DNA of 64,000 nucleotides, from assembly GCF_021502675.1 (NCBI RefSeq), contig NZ_JAKFHA010000010.1, positions 1-64,000 on the forward strand, read 5' to 3'. Position 1 is the stretch's first letter; every line of letters starts with the position of its first letter. A model generated the notes under the pieces. It did no database searches and was not told the origin of the DNA. It saw only the letters and a program-made list of their open reading frames with translations. Shown here in pieces: positions 1-9,440 of this stretch. Origin of the DNA: Yinghuangia soli. Its GTDB lineage: Bacteria > Actinomycetota > Actinomycetes > Streptomycetales > Streptomycetaceae. A program made the translations under genes and the position numbers.

Positions 1-247
1 CCCCGAGGCACCCCGCGACGAGGACGTCCCGCCCCCGGCGGACTACCCGCCTCCGCCCCCCGACTACGCCCCCGGGCCCCCCGAGTACGTGCCGGGGCCG
101 GTGGACGCACCGGAGGACGAGGGAGGCTCGTACGACGATGCGGCGGCGTACGAGGACGAGGAGATCGAGGGCGGCGGCGTGTCGAGCCAGGAGCTCCTGG
201 CCCGCGAGCTGGGCGCGACCGTGATCGAGGAAACGCCTCGGCACTGA
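1..247 (+). CDS. dnaX: DNA polymerase III gamma/tau subunit, C-terminal end (partial)
   Basis: The 5' part lies outside the window. What remains is a low-complexity Pro/Asp/Glu/Tyr-rich tail that ends in GVSSQELLARELGATVIEE and a few more residues before TGA at 245-247. That closing motif is typical of actinobacterial DnaX. The protein would be the clamp-loader subunit of the replicative polymerase. The call rests on this terminal motif plus the downstream ybaB-recR pair, which follows dnaX in many bacteria. The ATPase domains cannot be checked here. Confidence 0.75.
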   Translation, partial: PEAPRDEDVPPPADYPPPPPDYAPGPPEYVPGPVDAPEDEGGSYDDAAAYEDEEIEGGGVSSQELLARELGATVIEETPRH

Positions 248-406
248 GCGTGATCGGGCGTCCGCGGGCACCCTCGGCCACAACCGGTCGTATCCCGTGT
301 CCCGGCGCGCCTCCGGCCACCGCGGGCCGCCGGGACCCCGTAGTCTCAAGCCGTAAGCGGCAGCCGCCATCCGGGCCGCCGCGGACGGCGACGAAGGGTG
401 TCCCAG

Positions 407-760
407 GTGTTTCCCGGTGGTGGTCAGCCCGACATGCAGCAGCTGCTGCAGCAGGCGCAGAAGATGCAGCAGGACCTGATGGCCGCGCAGGAGGAACTCG
501 CGCGTACCCAGGTCAAGGGGACGGCGGGTGGCGGCCTCGTCACCGCGACCGTCAGCGGCGCCGGTGAGCTCCTCGCTCTGGAGATCTCGCCCAAGGCGGT
601 GGATCCTGAGGACACGGAGACACTCGGCGACCTCGTCGTCGCCGCCGTCCGCGACGCCAACCGGGCCGCCGCGGAGCTCGCGTCCCGTGCCATGGGCCCG
701 CTGGCCCAGGGCCTGGGCGGGGCAGGCGGCCTCGGCGGTCTGGGCCTGCCGGGCATGTAG
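407..760 (+). CDS. ybaB: YbaB/EbfC family nucleoid-associated protein
   Basis: Small DNA-binding protein of the YbaB/EbfC family, about 117 residues, thought to act as a dimer on the nucleoid. The N-terminal coiled helix ([15 protein letters not shown]...EELARTQV) is followed by the conserved [20 protein letters not shown] strand region and the [22 protein letters not shown] helix; the C-terminus is Gly/Leu-rich. GTG at 407 is preferred because GAAGGG at 393-398 lies about 8 nt upstream and the product then begins [11 protein letters not shown] like its relatives; the in-frame GTG at 398 would touch that ribosome-binding site. It lies between dnaX and recR, the usual order. Confidence 0.9.
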   Translation: MFPGGGQPDMQQLLQQAQKMQQDLMAAQEELARTQVKGTAGGGLVTATVSGAGELLALEISPKAVDPEDTETLGDLVVAAVRDANRAAAELASRAMGPLAQGLGGAGGLGGLGLPGM

Positions 761-852
761 CACCCGCAGCACGAGCAGCACCCGCAATACGAGCACCACC
801 CGGGGCCCTCAAGCCCCGGACGCAGCGACCGAGCAACAAGAGGAGCCCGCAG

Positions 853-1452
853 GTGTACGAAGGCGCCGTACAGGACCTCATCGACGAACTGGGCCGGCTG
901 CCCGGCGTCGGTCCGAAGAGTGCCCAGCGCATCGCCTTCCACCTGCTCTCCGCCGACCCCGCCGACGTGCGCCGCCTGGTGAACGCCCTGGTCGAGGTCA
1001 AGGACAAGGTCCGCTTCTGCACCGTCTGCGGCAACGTCGCCGAGGCCGACCAGTGCCGCATCTGCCTCGACCCGCGCCGCGACCCCGCGGTGATCTGCGT
1101 GGTCGAGGAGTCCAAGGACGTCGTCGCGGTCGAGAAGACCCGCGAGTTCCGCGGCCGCTACCACGTGCTGGGCGGCGCGATCAGTCCCATCGAAGGCGTC
1201 GGCCCGGACGACCTGCGGATCCGCGAGCTCATGACGCGCCTCGCGGACGGCACGGTCACCGAGCTGATCCTGGCCACCGATCCGAACCTGGAAGGAGAGG
1301 CGACCGCGACGTATTTGGCCCGGCTGTGCAAACCGATGGGTCTCACGGTGACCCGGCTGGCCAGCGGGCTGCCGGTGGGGGGCGACCTGGAGTACGCCGA
1401 CGAGGTGACCCTCGGGCGTGCCTTTGAGGGGAGACGACTGCTCGATGTCTGA
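853..1452 (+). CDS. recR: Recombination mediator protein RecR
   Basis: RecR helps load RecA at gaps together with RecF and RecO. The 199-residue product has the usual length. It shows the helix-hairpin-helix ([20 protein letters not shown], residues about 13-33), the four-cysteine zinc finger ([23 protein letters not shown], about 56-78) and the Toprim domain with [12 protein letters not shown] and [17 protein letters not shown]. The start is GTG at 853, preceded by a purine-rich AAGAGGAG. It overlaps the next gene by 8 nt, so the two are probably translated together. Confidence 0.95.
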   Translation: MYEGAVQDLIDELGRLPGVGPKSAQRIAFHLLSADPADVRRLVNALVEVKDKVRFCTVCGNVAEADQCRICLDPRRDPAVICVVEESKDVVAVEKTREFRGRYHVLGGAISPIEGVGPDDLRIRELMTRLADGTVTELILATDPNLEGEATATYLARLCKPMGLTVTRLASGLPVGGDLEYADEVTLGRAFEGRRLLDV

Positions 1453-2071
1453 CGACCTGACCGACTTCACCGCGGAAATCGCCGACCAGATCGAGAGCTT
1501 CGTGGTGGCCGTCACGGAGGTGGCCCGGGGCGAGGAGCCCGGGGCGGCCGTGTCGATGCTGCTGCTGGAGGTCTCGCAGCTGATGCTCGCGGGCGGCCGG
1601 CTCGGCGCGATCGCCGACGTGGTGCCCGAGGAGCGCTTCGAGCCCGATGCGGGCCCGGACCCGGACGTGGACGCGCTGCGCACCGCGCTGTCCGTCCTCC
1701 TGGAACCGATCGACGTCTATTACGAGGTCTTCGACCCGTACGTGCCGCGCCCCAAGCCGGTGGCGTTCCGGATCTCCGACGACATGGCGGACGTCGTCAC
1801 CGACCTCATGCACGGCCTGGCCCACCACCGCGCGGGCCGCACCACCGAGGCCCTGTGGTGGTGGCAGTTCTCCTACCTCGCCAACTGGGGCGCCACCGCG
1901 AGCGCCGTGCTGCGCGCGCTGCAGTCCGTGGTCGCGCACACCCGGCTGGACGCGGTCTCCGCGGAGGGCCTGGAGTCCGCGGTCGACGCGGCGCTCGGCG
2001 ACGAGCTGGTGGAGGAACTGGCCGAGCAGCTGGACGACGCCGTCGTCCTCGGCGGCCCGTCCGCCTCGTAA
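1445..2071 (+). CDS. DUF5063 domain-containing protein
   Basis: A 208-residue acidic, mainly helical protein without signal peptide or membrane segment. It matches the DUF5063 family, which is regularly found next to recR in Streptomyces-type genomes; the function is unknown. Conserved-looking features are the [13 protein letters not shown] start, the YYEVFDPY motif near residue 100, and the aromatic [12 protein letters not shown] segment near residue 140. ATG at 1445 lies inside the recR end and has GAGGGGAG upstream. Tight coupling to recR suggests, but does not show, a link to DNA repair. Confidence 0.8.
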   Translation: MSDDLTDFTAEIADQIESFVVAVTEVARGEEPGAAVSMLLLEVSQLMLAGGRLGAIADVVPEERFEPDAGPDPDVDALRTALSVLLEPIDVYYEVFDPYVPRPKPVAFRISDDMADVVTDLMHGLAHHRAGRTTEALWWWQFSYLANWGATASAVLRALQSVVAHTRLDAVSAEGLESAVDAALGDELVEELAEQLDDAVVLGGPSAS

Positions 2072-2212
2072 ACGGCCGTCGCAAGCGTCCCGGTGAGCGG
2101 ATGCGGTCGACCGGAGCTTTTCGCGGTTTCGGTCGTCCGTGCGCCACTTTTCGCGGCATTCGCGTCCCTCTGTTCAAAAAGTGATACGTACGTCTCACTA
2201 TGTGAATAAGGG

Positions 2213-2240
2213 TTGGGCCGTACGCGTGCCTCGTTAGACT
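2213..2240 (+). promoter_or_regulatory. Predicted promoter of lysC-asd
   Basis: A -35-like TTGGGC at 2213-2218 and a -10 TAGACT at 2235-2240, 16 nt apart, would start transcription near 2247, about 30 nt before the lysC GTG. It sits in a 205-nt gap whose upstream part is AT-richer (around 2175-2210). This is a pattern match only; no attenuator or lysine riboswitch fold was recognised in the leader. Confidence 0.5.
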
Positions 2241-2276
2241 GTGCCGACCGCAGCCAACACGAATCGAGGAGCGCAC

Positions 2277-3545
2277 GTGGGCCTTGTCGTGCAGAAGTAC
2301 GGAGGCTCCTCCGTTGCCGATGCCGAGGGCATCAAGCGCGTCGCCAAGCGGATCGTCGACACCAAAAAGCTCGGCCACGAGGTGGTCGTAGTGGTGTCCG
2401 CGATGGGTGACACGACGGACGAGCTGATCGACCTCGCCCAGCAGGTGAGCCCGATCCCGGCCGGACGCGAGTTGGACATGCTGCTCACCTCCGGTGAGCG
2501 GATCTCGATGGCGCTCCTGGCGATGGCGATCAAAAACCTCGGGGTCGAGGCGCGGTCGTTCACCGGCAGCCAGGCCGGTGTCATCACCGACTCTGTGCAC
2601 AACAAAGCGCGCATCATCGACGTGACGCCGGGCCGCATCCGGTCCGCACTCGACGAGGACGCGGTGGCCATCGTGGCCGGCTTCCAGGGCGTGTCGCAGG
2701 ACACGAAGGACATCACCACCCTGGGCCGGGGCGGCTCCGACACCACCGCGGTGGCGCTGGCCGCCGCGCTGGACGCCGAGGTCTGCGAGATCTACACGGA
2801 CGTGGACGGCGTCTTCACCGCCGACCCCCGCGTGGTCAAGAAGGCCCGCAAGATCGACCGCATCAGCTACCAGGAAATGCTGGAGCTGGCCGCGAGCGGT
2901 TCCAAGGTGCTGCACCTGCGGTGCGTCGAGTACGCGCGCCGCTACAACATGCCCGTCCACGTGCGCTCGTCCTTCTCCGGACTCGAGGGCACGTGGGTAC
3001 GAAGCGAGTCCGAAGGGGACGACGTGGAGCAGGCGATCATCTCCGGTGTCGCCCACGACACCAGCGAGGCGAAGGTCACCGTGGTCGGGGTCCCGGACAA
3101 GCCGGGCGAGGCCGCGAAGATCTTCCGCACGGTGGCCGACGCCGAGATCAACATCGACATGGTCGTGCAGAACGTCTCGGCCGCCTCGACCGGGCGTACC
3201 GACATCTCCTTCACGCTGCCCATGACGGACGGCCACAAGGCCATCGAGTCGCTGACCAAGGCGCAGGACGAGATCGGCTTCGAGTCGCTGCGCTACGACG
3301 ACCAGATCGGCAAGATCTCGCTGGTCGGCGCGGGCATGCGCTCGCACCCCGGGGTCACCGCCGAGTTCTTCGAGGCGCTGTCGAACGCGGGCGTCAACAT
3401 CGAGCTGATCTCCACGTCCGAGATCCGCATCTCGGTGGTGTGCCGCGCCGACCAGGTGCCCACCGCCATCCAGGCCGTGCACACCGCATTCGGGCTCGAC
3501 GCCGAGACCGAAGAGGCCGTCGTCTACGGAGGTACCGGCCGATGA
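2277..3545 (+). CDS. lysC: Aspartate kinase (alpha subunit)
   Basis: Phosphorylates L-aspartate to aspartyl phosphate, the entry step to lysine, threonine, methionine and diaminopimelate. The 422-residue product begins [21 protein letters not shown], the kinase signature. It carries [12 protein letters not shown] and the [13 protein letters not shown] motif in the kinase domain, then two ACT domains (about 265-340 and 345-415) with the [14 protein letters not shown] and [17 protein letters not shown] motifs that bind the feedback amino acids. GTG at 2277 is chosen because CGAGGAG lies 6 nt upstream and homologues start there. It overlaps asd by ATGA. An internal in-frame start for a beta subunit is listed separately. 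Confidence 0.96.
   Translation: MGLVVQKYGGSSVADAEGIKRVAKRIVDTKKLGHEVVVVVSAMGDTTDELIDLAQQVSPIPAGRELDMLLTSGERISMALLAMAIKNLGVEARSFTGSQAGVITDSVHNKARIIDVTPGRIRSALDEDAVAIVAGFQGVSQDTKDITTLGRGGSDTTAVALAAALDAEVCEIYTDVDGVFTADPRVVKKARKIDRISYQEMLELAASGSKVLHLRCVEYARRYNMPVHVRSSFSGLEGTWVRSESEGDDVEQAIISGVAHDTSEAKVTVVGVPDKPGEAAKIFRTVADAEINIDMVVQNVSAASTGRTDISFTLPMTDGHKAIESLTKAQDEIGFESLRYDDQIGKISLVGAGMRSHPGVTAEFFEALSNAGVNIELISTSEIRISVVCRADQVPTAIQAVHTAFGLDAETEEAVVYGGTGR
3024..3545 (+). CDS. Probable aspartokinase beta subunit (internal in-frame start)
   Basis: Codon 250 of lysC is a GTG preceded by GAAGGGG (3012-3018) with about 5 nt spacing, so an internal start is likely. The 173-residue product would begin [20 protein letters not shown] and contain only the two ACT domains. 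In Corynebacterium glutamicum the regulatory beta subunit of the alpha2-beta2 aspartokinase is known to start at the equivalent codon. The ribosome-binding site is seen directly; translation from it is inferred. Confidence 0.55.
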   Translation: MEQAIISGVAHDTSEAKVTVVGVPDKPGEAAKIFRTVADAEINIDMVVQNVSAASTGRTDISFTLPMTDGHKAIESLTKAQDEIGFESLRYDDQIGKISLVGAGMRSHPGVTAEFFEALSNAGVNIELISTSEIRISVVCRADQVPTAIQAVHTAFGLDAETEEAVVYGGTGR

Positions 3546-4615
3546 GCACCCGCAAGCCCACCCTCGCCCTGGTCGGTGCGACCGGTGCCGTCGGCACCGT
3601 GATGCTCGAGCTGCTCTCCACCCGGCAGGACGTGTGGGGCGAGATCCGGCTGATCGCGTCGGCCCGCTCGGCCGGCAAGAAGCTCGTGGTCCGCGGCGAA
3701 GAGGTCGAGGTCGTCGCGCTCTCCGAGGAGTGCTTCGAGGGCGTCGACGTCGCGATGTTCGACGTGCCCGACGAGGTCTCCGCGCAGTGGGCGCCGATCG
3801 CCGCCGCCAAGGGCGCGGTCGCGGTCGACAACTCCGGCGCGTTCCGGATGGACCCCGAGGTGCCGCTCGTGGTGCCCGAGGTGAACCCGGCCGCGGCCCG
3901 CATCCGGCCGCGCGGCATCATCTCCAACCCGAACTGCACCACGCTGAGCATGGTCGTGGCGCTCGGCGCGCTGCACGCCGAGCTCGGCCTGCGCGAGCTC
4001 GTGGTGTCGTCGTACCAGGCTGCGTCCGGTGCGGGCCAGCCCGGCATCGACGCGCTGCGCGAGCAGATCGAGAAGGTCTCCGGTTCCACCACGCTGGGCA
4101 CCCAGCCCGGCGACGTGCGGCGCGCGGTGGGCGACTTCGGCCCGTTCCCGGCGCCGCTCGCGCTCAACGTCGTGCCGTGGGCGGGCTCGCTCAAGGAGGA
4201 CGGCTGGTCCTCCGAGGAGCTCAAGGTCCGCAACGAGTCGCGCAAGATCCTCGGCCTGCCGGACCTCAAGGTCTCCGCGACCTGCGTCCGCGTCCCGGTG
4301 GTCACCACGCACTCGCTGGCCGTGCACGCGGTGTTCGAGAACGACGTCACGGTCGCCCGGGCGCACGAGATCCTGGCCGAGGCGCCCGGTGTCGTGCTGT
4401 GCGACGACCCGGCGAACGGCGAGTTCCCGACCCCCGCCGACGTGGTCGGCACCGACCCGACCTGGGTCGGCCGGGTGCGCCAGGCGCTCGACTTCCCGAA
4501 CACCCTCGAGATGTTCATGTGCGGGGACAACCTGCGCAAGGGCGCGGCGCTCAACACCGCGCAGATCGCCGAGCTGGTGGCGGCGGAGCTGGCCGCGCAG
4601 GCCGAGGAGGCCTGA
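3542..4615 (+). CDS. asd: Aspartate-semialdehyde dehydrogenase
   Basis: Reduces aspartyl phosphate to aspartate semialdehyde with NADPH, the second step after LysC. The 357-residue protein opens with the NADP-binding [18 protein letters not shown]. It has the active-site cysteine in [14 protein letters not shown] (near residue 128) and the Q of [10 protein letters not shown], with the His/Arg region later ([18 protein letters not shown]). The ATG at 3542 overlaps the lysC stop (ATGA), so the two genes form a translationally coupled operon. A strong terminator follows at 4654. Confidence 0.96.
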   Translation: MSTRKPTLALVGATGAVGTVMLELLSTRQDVWGEIRLIASARSAGKKLVVRGEEVEVVALSEECFEGVDVAMFDVPDEVSAQWAPIAAAKGAVAVDNSGAFRMDPEVPLVVPEVNPAAARIRPRGIISNPNCTTLSMVVALGALHAELGLRELVVSSYQAASGAGQPGIDALREQIEKVSGSTTLGTQPGDVRRAVGDFGPFPAPLALNVVPWAGSLKEDGWSSEELKVRNESRKILGLPDLKVSATCVRVPVVTTHSLAVHAVFENDVTVARAHEILAEAPGVVLCDDPANGEFPTPADVVGTDPTWVGRVRQALDFPNTLEMFMCGDNLRKGAALNTAQIAELVAAELAAQAEEA

Positions 4616-4653
4616 CCGGCCGCCGCCCGCGGGCGGCGCGCACGCTCATCGCG

Positions 4654-4700
4654 AAGGCCGCGGCCCGGCCCCCGATCCCGGGGGCCGGGCCGCGGCCTTT
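4654..4700 (+). terminator. Intrinsic terminator of lysC-asd
   Basis: A nearly perfect 20-bp GC-rich hairpin beginning AAGGCCGCGGCCCGG, with loop GATC, ending in CGCGGCCTTTCC. It lies about 40 nt after asd. The whole gap 4616-4913 holds this hairpin and, after it, only the leader of the sigma factor gene; no other gene is seen there. Confidence 0.8.
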
Positions 4701-4913
4701 CCGCTTGTCTCGGCCTTCAAGAAGCCCCTTCCCGACGAGCTGTCAGCCAGTACCGTGTCCCCAGGCCGACTACCTGATTTATCCGGTGGCCGGCCGGCAA
4801 GGGCCCGCAAGTGCCCAAGAGTGCCCGGAAGTGGTCCGACCACTTCCCCTCTCCGATCCGGACAACCTTCCGGGGCGGATGGTCGTCTAACGTTCGTGGC
4901 GGAGTTGGTGGGG

Positions 4914-5600
4914 GTGGAACCACGGGTGAAGCGGGGCGTCCGCCCTGCGCACCCGCCTGTCGAGGTGCCGGTGACCGGATTTCCCGCGGAGCCTCGGGAG
5001 TCCGCGGACTCCTGGGAGCCGGTGGAGTCGCTGCTGCGGTACGGCACGCCCGGCGAGGCGGCGGGTTCCGCCGCGTCCGCGGCCGCCGCGGCGGACGATC
5101 CGGCCGACGCCGGGGTCTCCGTCGACCTGCTGACCGACACGTACCGCGCGCACTACGGCACACTGCTGAGGCTTGCCGCGCTGCTGCTCGACGACCCGCA
5201 TTCGTGCGAGGACGTCGTGCAGGAGGCGTTCGTCCGGGTGCACGTCGCCCGGCACCGGCTCCGGGAACCCGACAAGACGCTGGCGTACCTGCGGCAGACT
5301 GTCGTGAACCTCTCGCGCTCCACGCTGCGCCGGCGGCTCATGGCGCTGCGCCTGATGCCCCGGCCCGTGCTGGACGAGCCGGCCGCCGAGGAAGGCGCGC
5401 ACGGTGTGCTCGAACGCGATGCCCTGGTCCGGGTGTTGCGCGACCTGCCGAGGCGGCAGCGCGAGGTGATCGTGTTGCGCTACTACGCGGATCTGACGGA
5501 GGTTCAGGTGGCTGACCTGCTTGGACTGTCGGTCGGTTCGGTGAAGGCGTACGGTTCGCGAGGGCTGGAGGCCCTGCGGGCCCGGATGGAGACGTCGTGA
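4914..5600 (+). CDS. SigE-family RNA polymerase sigma factor (ECF type)
   Basis: An ECF-type sigma factor of about 228 residues with an unusual N-terminal extension of about 70 residues rich in Pro, Ala and Glu. Region 2 is TYRAHYGTLLRLAALLLDDPHSCEDVVQEAFVRVHVARHRL. Region 4 is LPRRQREVIVLRYYADLTEVQVADLLGLSVGSVKAYGSRGLEAL. It should direct RNA polymerase to a small regulon. The start is uncertain: in-frame GTG codons lie at 4896, 4908, 4914 and 4926, and 4914 is chosen because GGAG sits about 9 nt upstream. It overlaps the next gene by GTGA, the arrangement expected for a sigma factor and its cognate regulator. Confidence 0.88.
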   Translation: MEPRVKRGVRPAHPPVEVPVTGFPAEPRESADSWEPVESLLRYGTPGEAAGSAASAAAAADDPADAGVSVDLLTDTYRAHYGTLLRLAALLLDDPHSCEDVVQEAFVRVHVARHRLREPDKTLAYLRQTVVNLSRSTLRRRLMALRLMPRPVLDEPAAEEGAHGVLERDALVRVLRDLPRRQREVIVLRYYADLTEVQVADLLGLSVGSVKAYGSRGLEALRARMETS

Positions 5601-6688
5601 CCGCGATGAACGAGGGCTCGGGGGTGGGCGGCCGGCTGCCGCAGGACGGGCGTCCCGACGCCGGCGGGCCCGCGGCCCCGGCCGAACTGGAAGCCCTGCG
5701 CCGCAGGCTGCAGGATGCGGTGTCCGGTATCCAGCCGGCCCCGGACGCGCTGGAGCGGCTGCGCGCGGCGGTGCCCGCGCGGCGCCGCCGGCGCCGCGCG
5801 ACGGTGCTGACCGTGGCCGCCACCGTGGTGGTGCTCGCGGTGGCGACGCCGATGGTGCGCACCGTGGTGATCACCGATCAGAACGCCGCGAAGAGCGGCG
5901 AGGCTAACGTCTTCCCGACCGACGGCTCGGACGTGCCGGGCGGGGAGGACGACGGCGACGACAACGAGGGCTCCGAGCGGGTCGGCGCGGGCGCCAACGG
6001 AAACGGCGCCGGATCGAACGGCGGCCGCCCGCCGGCCCGCTCCGGCTCGCCGTCCCCGGGTGCGTCGTCCAGCGCCCTGCCCGGCGGGCTGCCGAACGAG
6101 TCGCCGGCCCCCGGCCAGACCGCGCCGGTCATGCCGCCGGTGACCACGACCGCGACCGTCGGCCCCACCGCGGTGCCCACCCAGCTGCCGCCCGCCTGCA
6201 CGATCAACGACATCGAGCAGGGCGCCGGCACCGGCCTGGCGGCCGCGGGCCCGGACGGCATGGCGTACGGCGTCGTGGAGGTCCGCAACATCTCGCGGCG
6301 AGACTGCAGCATCACCGGTTCGGGCAACGTGCTGGTCGCGGCCGCTCCCGGCAACCCGCCCATCCAGGTCTCCATCAAGATGCACGAGGCCGGCGACCCG
6401 GCCGTCCGGCTGCCCGCCGTGCTGCCCGCGGGCCAGCCGCTGGTGGTACCCGCCGGGGCCGCCTACGAGTTCCAGTTCGCCTGGCTTGCCACGCCCGGCC
6501 CGGGGGTCGGCGGCAGCTGCACGCCGGGCGACAACCCGCCCGGTCCGCCGCCGCCGGTGCCCGCGCTCGGCTACATGCTCGCGGACGGCGGTGTGAAGAT
6601 CGCCGAAGTGCCGCTCACCGCGGCCTGCGGCGGTGTGGTGTACCGCACGGACGTCTACCTCACCGGCGCCTACCCGAGGGCGAGCTGA
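5597..6688 (+). CDS. Membrane-anchored probable anti-sigma partner with DUF4232-like exterior
   Basis: A 363-residue type II-like membrane protein. About 70 cytoplasmic residues (helical, LEALRRRLQDAVSGIQPAPDALERLRAAVP) precede an Arg cluster and one membrane segment near 73-95 (ATVLTVAATVVVLAVATPMV). An external Gly/Ser/Pro/Asp-rich linker (about 100-195) follows. The C-terminal domain has four cysteines (PACTINDIEQG, RRDCSITG, GSCTPG, TAACGG) and resembles DUF4232. The coupling to the upstream sigma factor suggests that the cytoplasmic part holds the sigma factor; no zinc-binding anti-sigma motif is visible, so this role is inferred from topology and operon only. Confidence 0.6.
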   Translation: MTAMNEGSGVGGRLPQDGRPDAGGPAAPAELEALRRRLQDAVSGIQPAPDALERLRAAVPARRRRRRATVLTVAATVVVLAVATPMVRTVVITDQNAAKSGEANVFPTDGSDVPGGEDDGDDNEGSERVGAGANGNGAGSNGGRPPARSGSPSPGASSSALPGGLPNESPAPGQTAPVMPPVTTTATVGPTAVPTQLPPACTINDIEQGAGTGLAAAGPDGMAYGVVEVRNISRRDCSITGSGNVLVAAAPGNPPIQVSIKMHEAGDPAVRLPAVLPAGQPLVVPAGAAYEFQFAWLATPGPGVGGSCTPGDNPPGPPPPVPALGYMLADGGVKIAEVPLTAACGGVVYRTDVYLTGAYPRAS

Positions 6689-6715
6689 CCGCACCGCCCC
6701 GGTTACCGTGGTGGG

Positions 6716-7558
6716 GTGCACCGCTTCCTCCTGCAGCCGCGTTGGGTGGCCTTCCACGTCCTCGTCCTGGTGGCCGTGCCGGTGTGCGCGGCGCTCGGCC
6801 TGTGGCAGTTCCAGCGGTACAACGACCACAGCAAGGCGACCGAGAAGGCCGCCGAGACCGCGGTGTCGGCGGACCCCGCGGTCCCGCTCGCGCAGCAGCT
6901 GCGCGGCGGCACCGAGGTGACCATGGACGACCGCGGCCGCAACGTCGCGGTGGCGGGCCGCTACGACACCACCCACCAACTGCTCGTACCGGGGCGCGAG
7001 GTGGACGGCCGCTCAGGCACGTATGTGCTGACGCCGTTCAAGCCGGCCGGCTCCGGAGACGCGTGGCTCCCGGTCGTGCGCGGCTGGTTCGAAGGCCCGG
7101 CCGACGCGGCCAAGGCGCCCGCGCCGCCGGCCGGCGACGTGCAGCTCACCGGCCGCCTGGAGCTCTCCGAGACGGAGCACGGCTCCGGCATCGACCGGGT
7201 CGCCGGGCTGCCTGCCGGGCAGGTGTCGATGGTGAACACGCCTGAGCTGGTCAACCTGATGCCGTACCGGCTCTACACCGGCTACCTCGCGCTCACCGCG
7301 CAGGACCCGGCGGACGCCGCATCCGGCGCCGCCGCACTCGCGCCGGTGCCGCCCGCGAAGGCGCAGTCGGGCGGCGGCATTTCCGGGCGGGCCTGGCAGA
7401 ACCTCGGCTACACCGCGCAGTGGTTCGTGTTCGCGGGTGCCTCGGTCTTCCTGTGGTGGCGCGTCGTGCGGCGCGAGATCGAGGAGCGCCAGGAGGCCGA
7501 GGAGGCCGCCGTGCTGCGCGAGTTGGGCCTCGCGCCGGAGCCGGCCGCCGACCGGTGA
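6716..7558 (+). CDS. SURF1 family cytochrome oxidase biogenesis protein
   Basis: SURF1 proteins assist assembly of the haem a/copper centres of cytochrome c oxidase. The 280-residue product has an N-terminal membrane helix (VAFHVLVLVAVPVCAALGLWQFQR) with the family GxWQxxR motif, an extracellular domain with GRYDTTHQLLVPGR and WLPVVRGWF, and a C-terminal helix (QWFVFAGASVFLWWRVVRR) followed by a charged tail. The start is GTG at 6716. It ends 19 nt before a convergent gene, with a hairpin across the junction. Confidence 0.9.
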   Translation: MHRFLLQPRWVAFHVLVLVAVPVCAALGLWQFQRYNDHSKATEKAAETAVSADPAVPLAQQLRGGTEVTMDDRGRNVAVAGRYDTTHQLLVPGREVDGRSGTYVLTPFKPAGSGDAWLPVVRGWFEGPADAAKAPAPPAGDVQLTGRLELSETEHGSGIDRVAGLPAGQVSMVNTPELVNLMPYRLYTGYLALTAQDPADAASGAAALAPVPPAKAQSGGGISGRAWQNLGYTAQWFVFAGASVFLWWRVVRREIEERQEAEEAAVLRELGLAPEPAADR

Positions 7559-7569
7559 GCCGGCGGCCG
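7542..7569. terminator. Hairpin between convergent SURF1 and peptidase genes
   Basis: CGGCCGCCG (7542-7550) pairs with CGGCGGCCG (7561-7569) around a 10-nt loop that contains the SURF1 stop codon. There is no T-run, so it may serve as a bidirectional GC-rich terminator in the manner common in streptomycetes. Confidence 0.45.
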
Positions 7570-7577
7570 TCCGGGCC

Positions 7578-9440
7578 TCAGGCGTTCTTCGGCAGTCCCA
7601 GGTGCCGGGCCACGAAGTCCAGCTCCTTGCGGACCTGCCGGATGCGCTCCTCGACCACCGCGGAGCCGTGCCCGGCCTCGTAGCGGTACACCTCGTGCTC
7701 GGCCCCCAGCTCGCCGAGCCGGGCCACGTAGTTCTCGATCTGCCGGATCGGGCAGCGCGGGTCGTTGAGGCCGGCGCTGATGAAGACCGGCACCCGCACC
7801 TTGTCGACGTACGTGATCGGGGACGATGCCGCGTACCGCTCGGGGACCTCTTCGGGCGTGCCGCCGACCAGCGTGCGGTCCATCGCCTTGAGGGCCTCCA
7901 TTTCGTCCTCGTACGCCGCGACGTAGTCGGCCACCGGCACCGCGGCCAGCCCCAGCGCCCAGTCCGCGGGCTGCACGCCCAGGCCCAGCAGCGTCAGGTA
8001 GCCGCCCCACGAACCGCCGGACAGCACCAGCCGCTCGGGGTCGGCCAGACCGGACTCCACGGCCCAGGTGCGGACCGCGGCGATGTCCTCCAGCTCGATG
8101 AGCCCGACGCGCTCGCGCAGCGCGTCCGTCCAGTCCTTGCCGTAGCCGGTCGAGCCGCGGTAATTGACCCGCACTACCGCGAAGCCGTGGTCGATCCACA
8201 CCGCGACGCCCGGCGCGAAGTGGTCGCCGTCGTGCGCGGTCGGGCCGCCGTGGATCTCGAAGACCGTGGGGTACGGCCCGGACCCGGCGGCCGGCCGGGA
8301 CACCAGTGCGTGCACGAGCCCGCCGGGGCCTTCGACCCAGGCGTCCTCGACCGGCACCGATCCGGGGGCGCGGTCGCCGGGCGGCACCAGGACCGTGCCG
8401 CCGCCGGTGGAGCGCAGCTCGCTGGGGCGCTCGCCGCTCGACCACAGGTACTCCACGGAGCCGTCCGGGCGGGCGGTCGCGCCGAGCACCGTGCCGGGCG
8501 GCGTCTCCAACTGCTCCAGGGCGCCGGACGCCAGGTCGTAGCGGTAGAGCTCGGAGCGGGCGTGGTGGTCGTGCTCGACGAGCAGCGCACTCGCGTCCGG
8601 GTACCAGTCCACGCCCACGTCGCCGGGCAGGCCGAGGGCGATGTCCTGCTCCTCGCCGGTCAGCGGGTTCCAGATCATCGGCTCCCAGCGGCCCCGGCGC
8701 TGGTGCGAGACCAGCACGCGCGGGTCGCCGTACACCGGGGCGAAGCCCGTGCAGGACAGTCCGGACGAGGGGGCCTCGCCCGGCTCGCCGTCGTGCAGCT
8801 CGGCGACCACCGAGCCGTCCAGGCGGACCGCGCGGAGCGAGGGGTGCATCGTGTCGCCGTGCTCGCTGTGCTCGATGACGACCAGGGTGTCGTCCTCGGA
8901 CAGCGCCGAGACGCCCGCCGATTCGCGGTGCGCGTAGATCACCGCGGGCTCGGCGCCGGGCCGCACGACGTGCACGGTCGAGCCGTCCTCGTCGGTGGAC
9001 CGGGCGACCACCGCGAGGCCGTCCGCGCCGATCGCCAGACCGGCCGGGTACGAGGGGGCCAGGCCGGGCGCGGCGGGCGCGTCCGGGCCGCCGCCGAAGG
9101 GCTGGCGCATCCACACGCCGAACTCGTCGCCGTCGGTGTCCGCGAACCACCAGATCCACTCGCCGGAGGGATCGATCGAGGCCATCGTGGTGCCGTTGGC
9201 CCGGTCGGTGACCTGCCGCTGGGCGCCGTCCGCCCGGTCCCAGGCGTAGATCTCGTACGTGCCCGACGCGTTCGACAGGAACACCGAACGGTCGGGCGCG
9301 TGTTCGGCCCAATCGGGCAGGCTCACCCGGGGGGCCCGGAATCGCCTCTCCCACGCGGGCGCGGCATCGTCGAGCGGGGCGGCAGAGGCAGGGGAGTCGG
9401 ACGGACCTGCGGCAGTGGCCATTGGCGCGGAGTCGGACAT
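7578..9440 (-). CDS. S9 family prolyl oligopeptidase/acylaminoacyl-peptidase
   Basis: A cytoplasmic serine peptidase of about 620 residues. The N-terminal two thirds form a beta-propeller (repeats such as DRSVFLSNASGTYEIYAWDR and GEWIWWFADTDGDEFGVW). The C-terminal alpha/beta-hydrolase domain has the nucleophile motif GGSWGGYLTLL and the catalytic His in EAGHGSAVVEE; FEIHGGPTAHDGDHFAPG forms the oxyanion region. No signal peptide is seen. Two ATGs are possible (9449 and 9440) and neither has a convincing ribosome-binding site; 9440 is taken because MSDSAPMA is a more usual start. Confidence 0.88.
   Translation of the reverse strand: MSDSAPMATAAGPSDSPASAAPLDDAAPAWERRFRAPRVSLPDWAEHAPDRSVFLSNASGTYEIYAWDRADGAQRQVTDRANGTTMASIDPSGEWIWWFADTDGDEFGVWMRQPFGGGPDAPAAPGLAPSYPAGLAIGADGLAVVARSTDEDGSTVHVVRPGAEPAVIYAHRESAGVSALSEDDTLVVIEHSEHGDTMHPSLRAVRLDGSVVAELHDGEPGEAPSSGLSCTGFAPVYGDPRVLVSHQRRGRWEPMIWNPLTGEEQDIALGLPGDVGVDWYPDASALLVEHDHHARSELYRYDLASGALEQLETPPGTVLGATARPDGSVEYLWSSGERPSELRSTGGGTVLVPPGDRAPGSVPVEDAWVEGPGGLVHALVSRPAAGSGPYPTVFEIHGGPTAHDGDHFAPGVAVWIDHGFAVVRVNYRGSTGYGKDWTDALRERVGLIELEDIAAVRTWAVESGLADPERLVLSGGSWGGYLTLLGLGVQPADWALGLAAVPVADYVAAYEDEMEALKAMDRTLVGGTPEEVPERYAASSPITYVDKVRVPVFISAGLNDPRCPIRQIENYVARLGELGAEHEVYRYEAGHGSAVVEERIRQVRKELDFVARHLGLPKNA

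Noticed and set aside
2072-2276. Lysine riboswitch before lysC
   Set aside because: The leader after the predicted promoter is only about 30 nt and the gap shows no multi-helix fold of that class.
1806-3482. Minus-strand open frame of 558 codons over lysC
   Set aside because: It is antisense to aspartate kinase; residue composition is Asp/His/Arg/Gly-rich without motifs.
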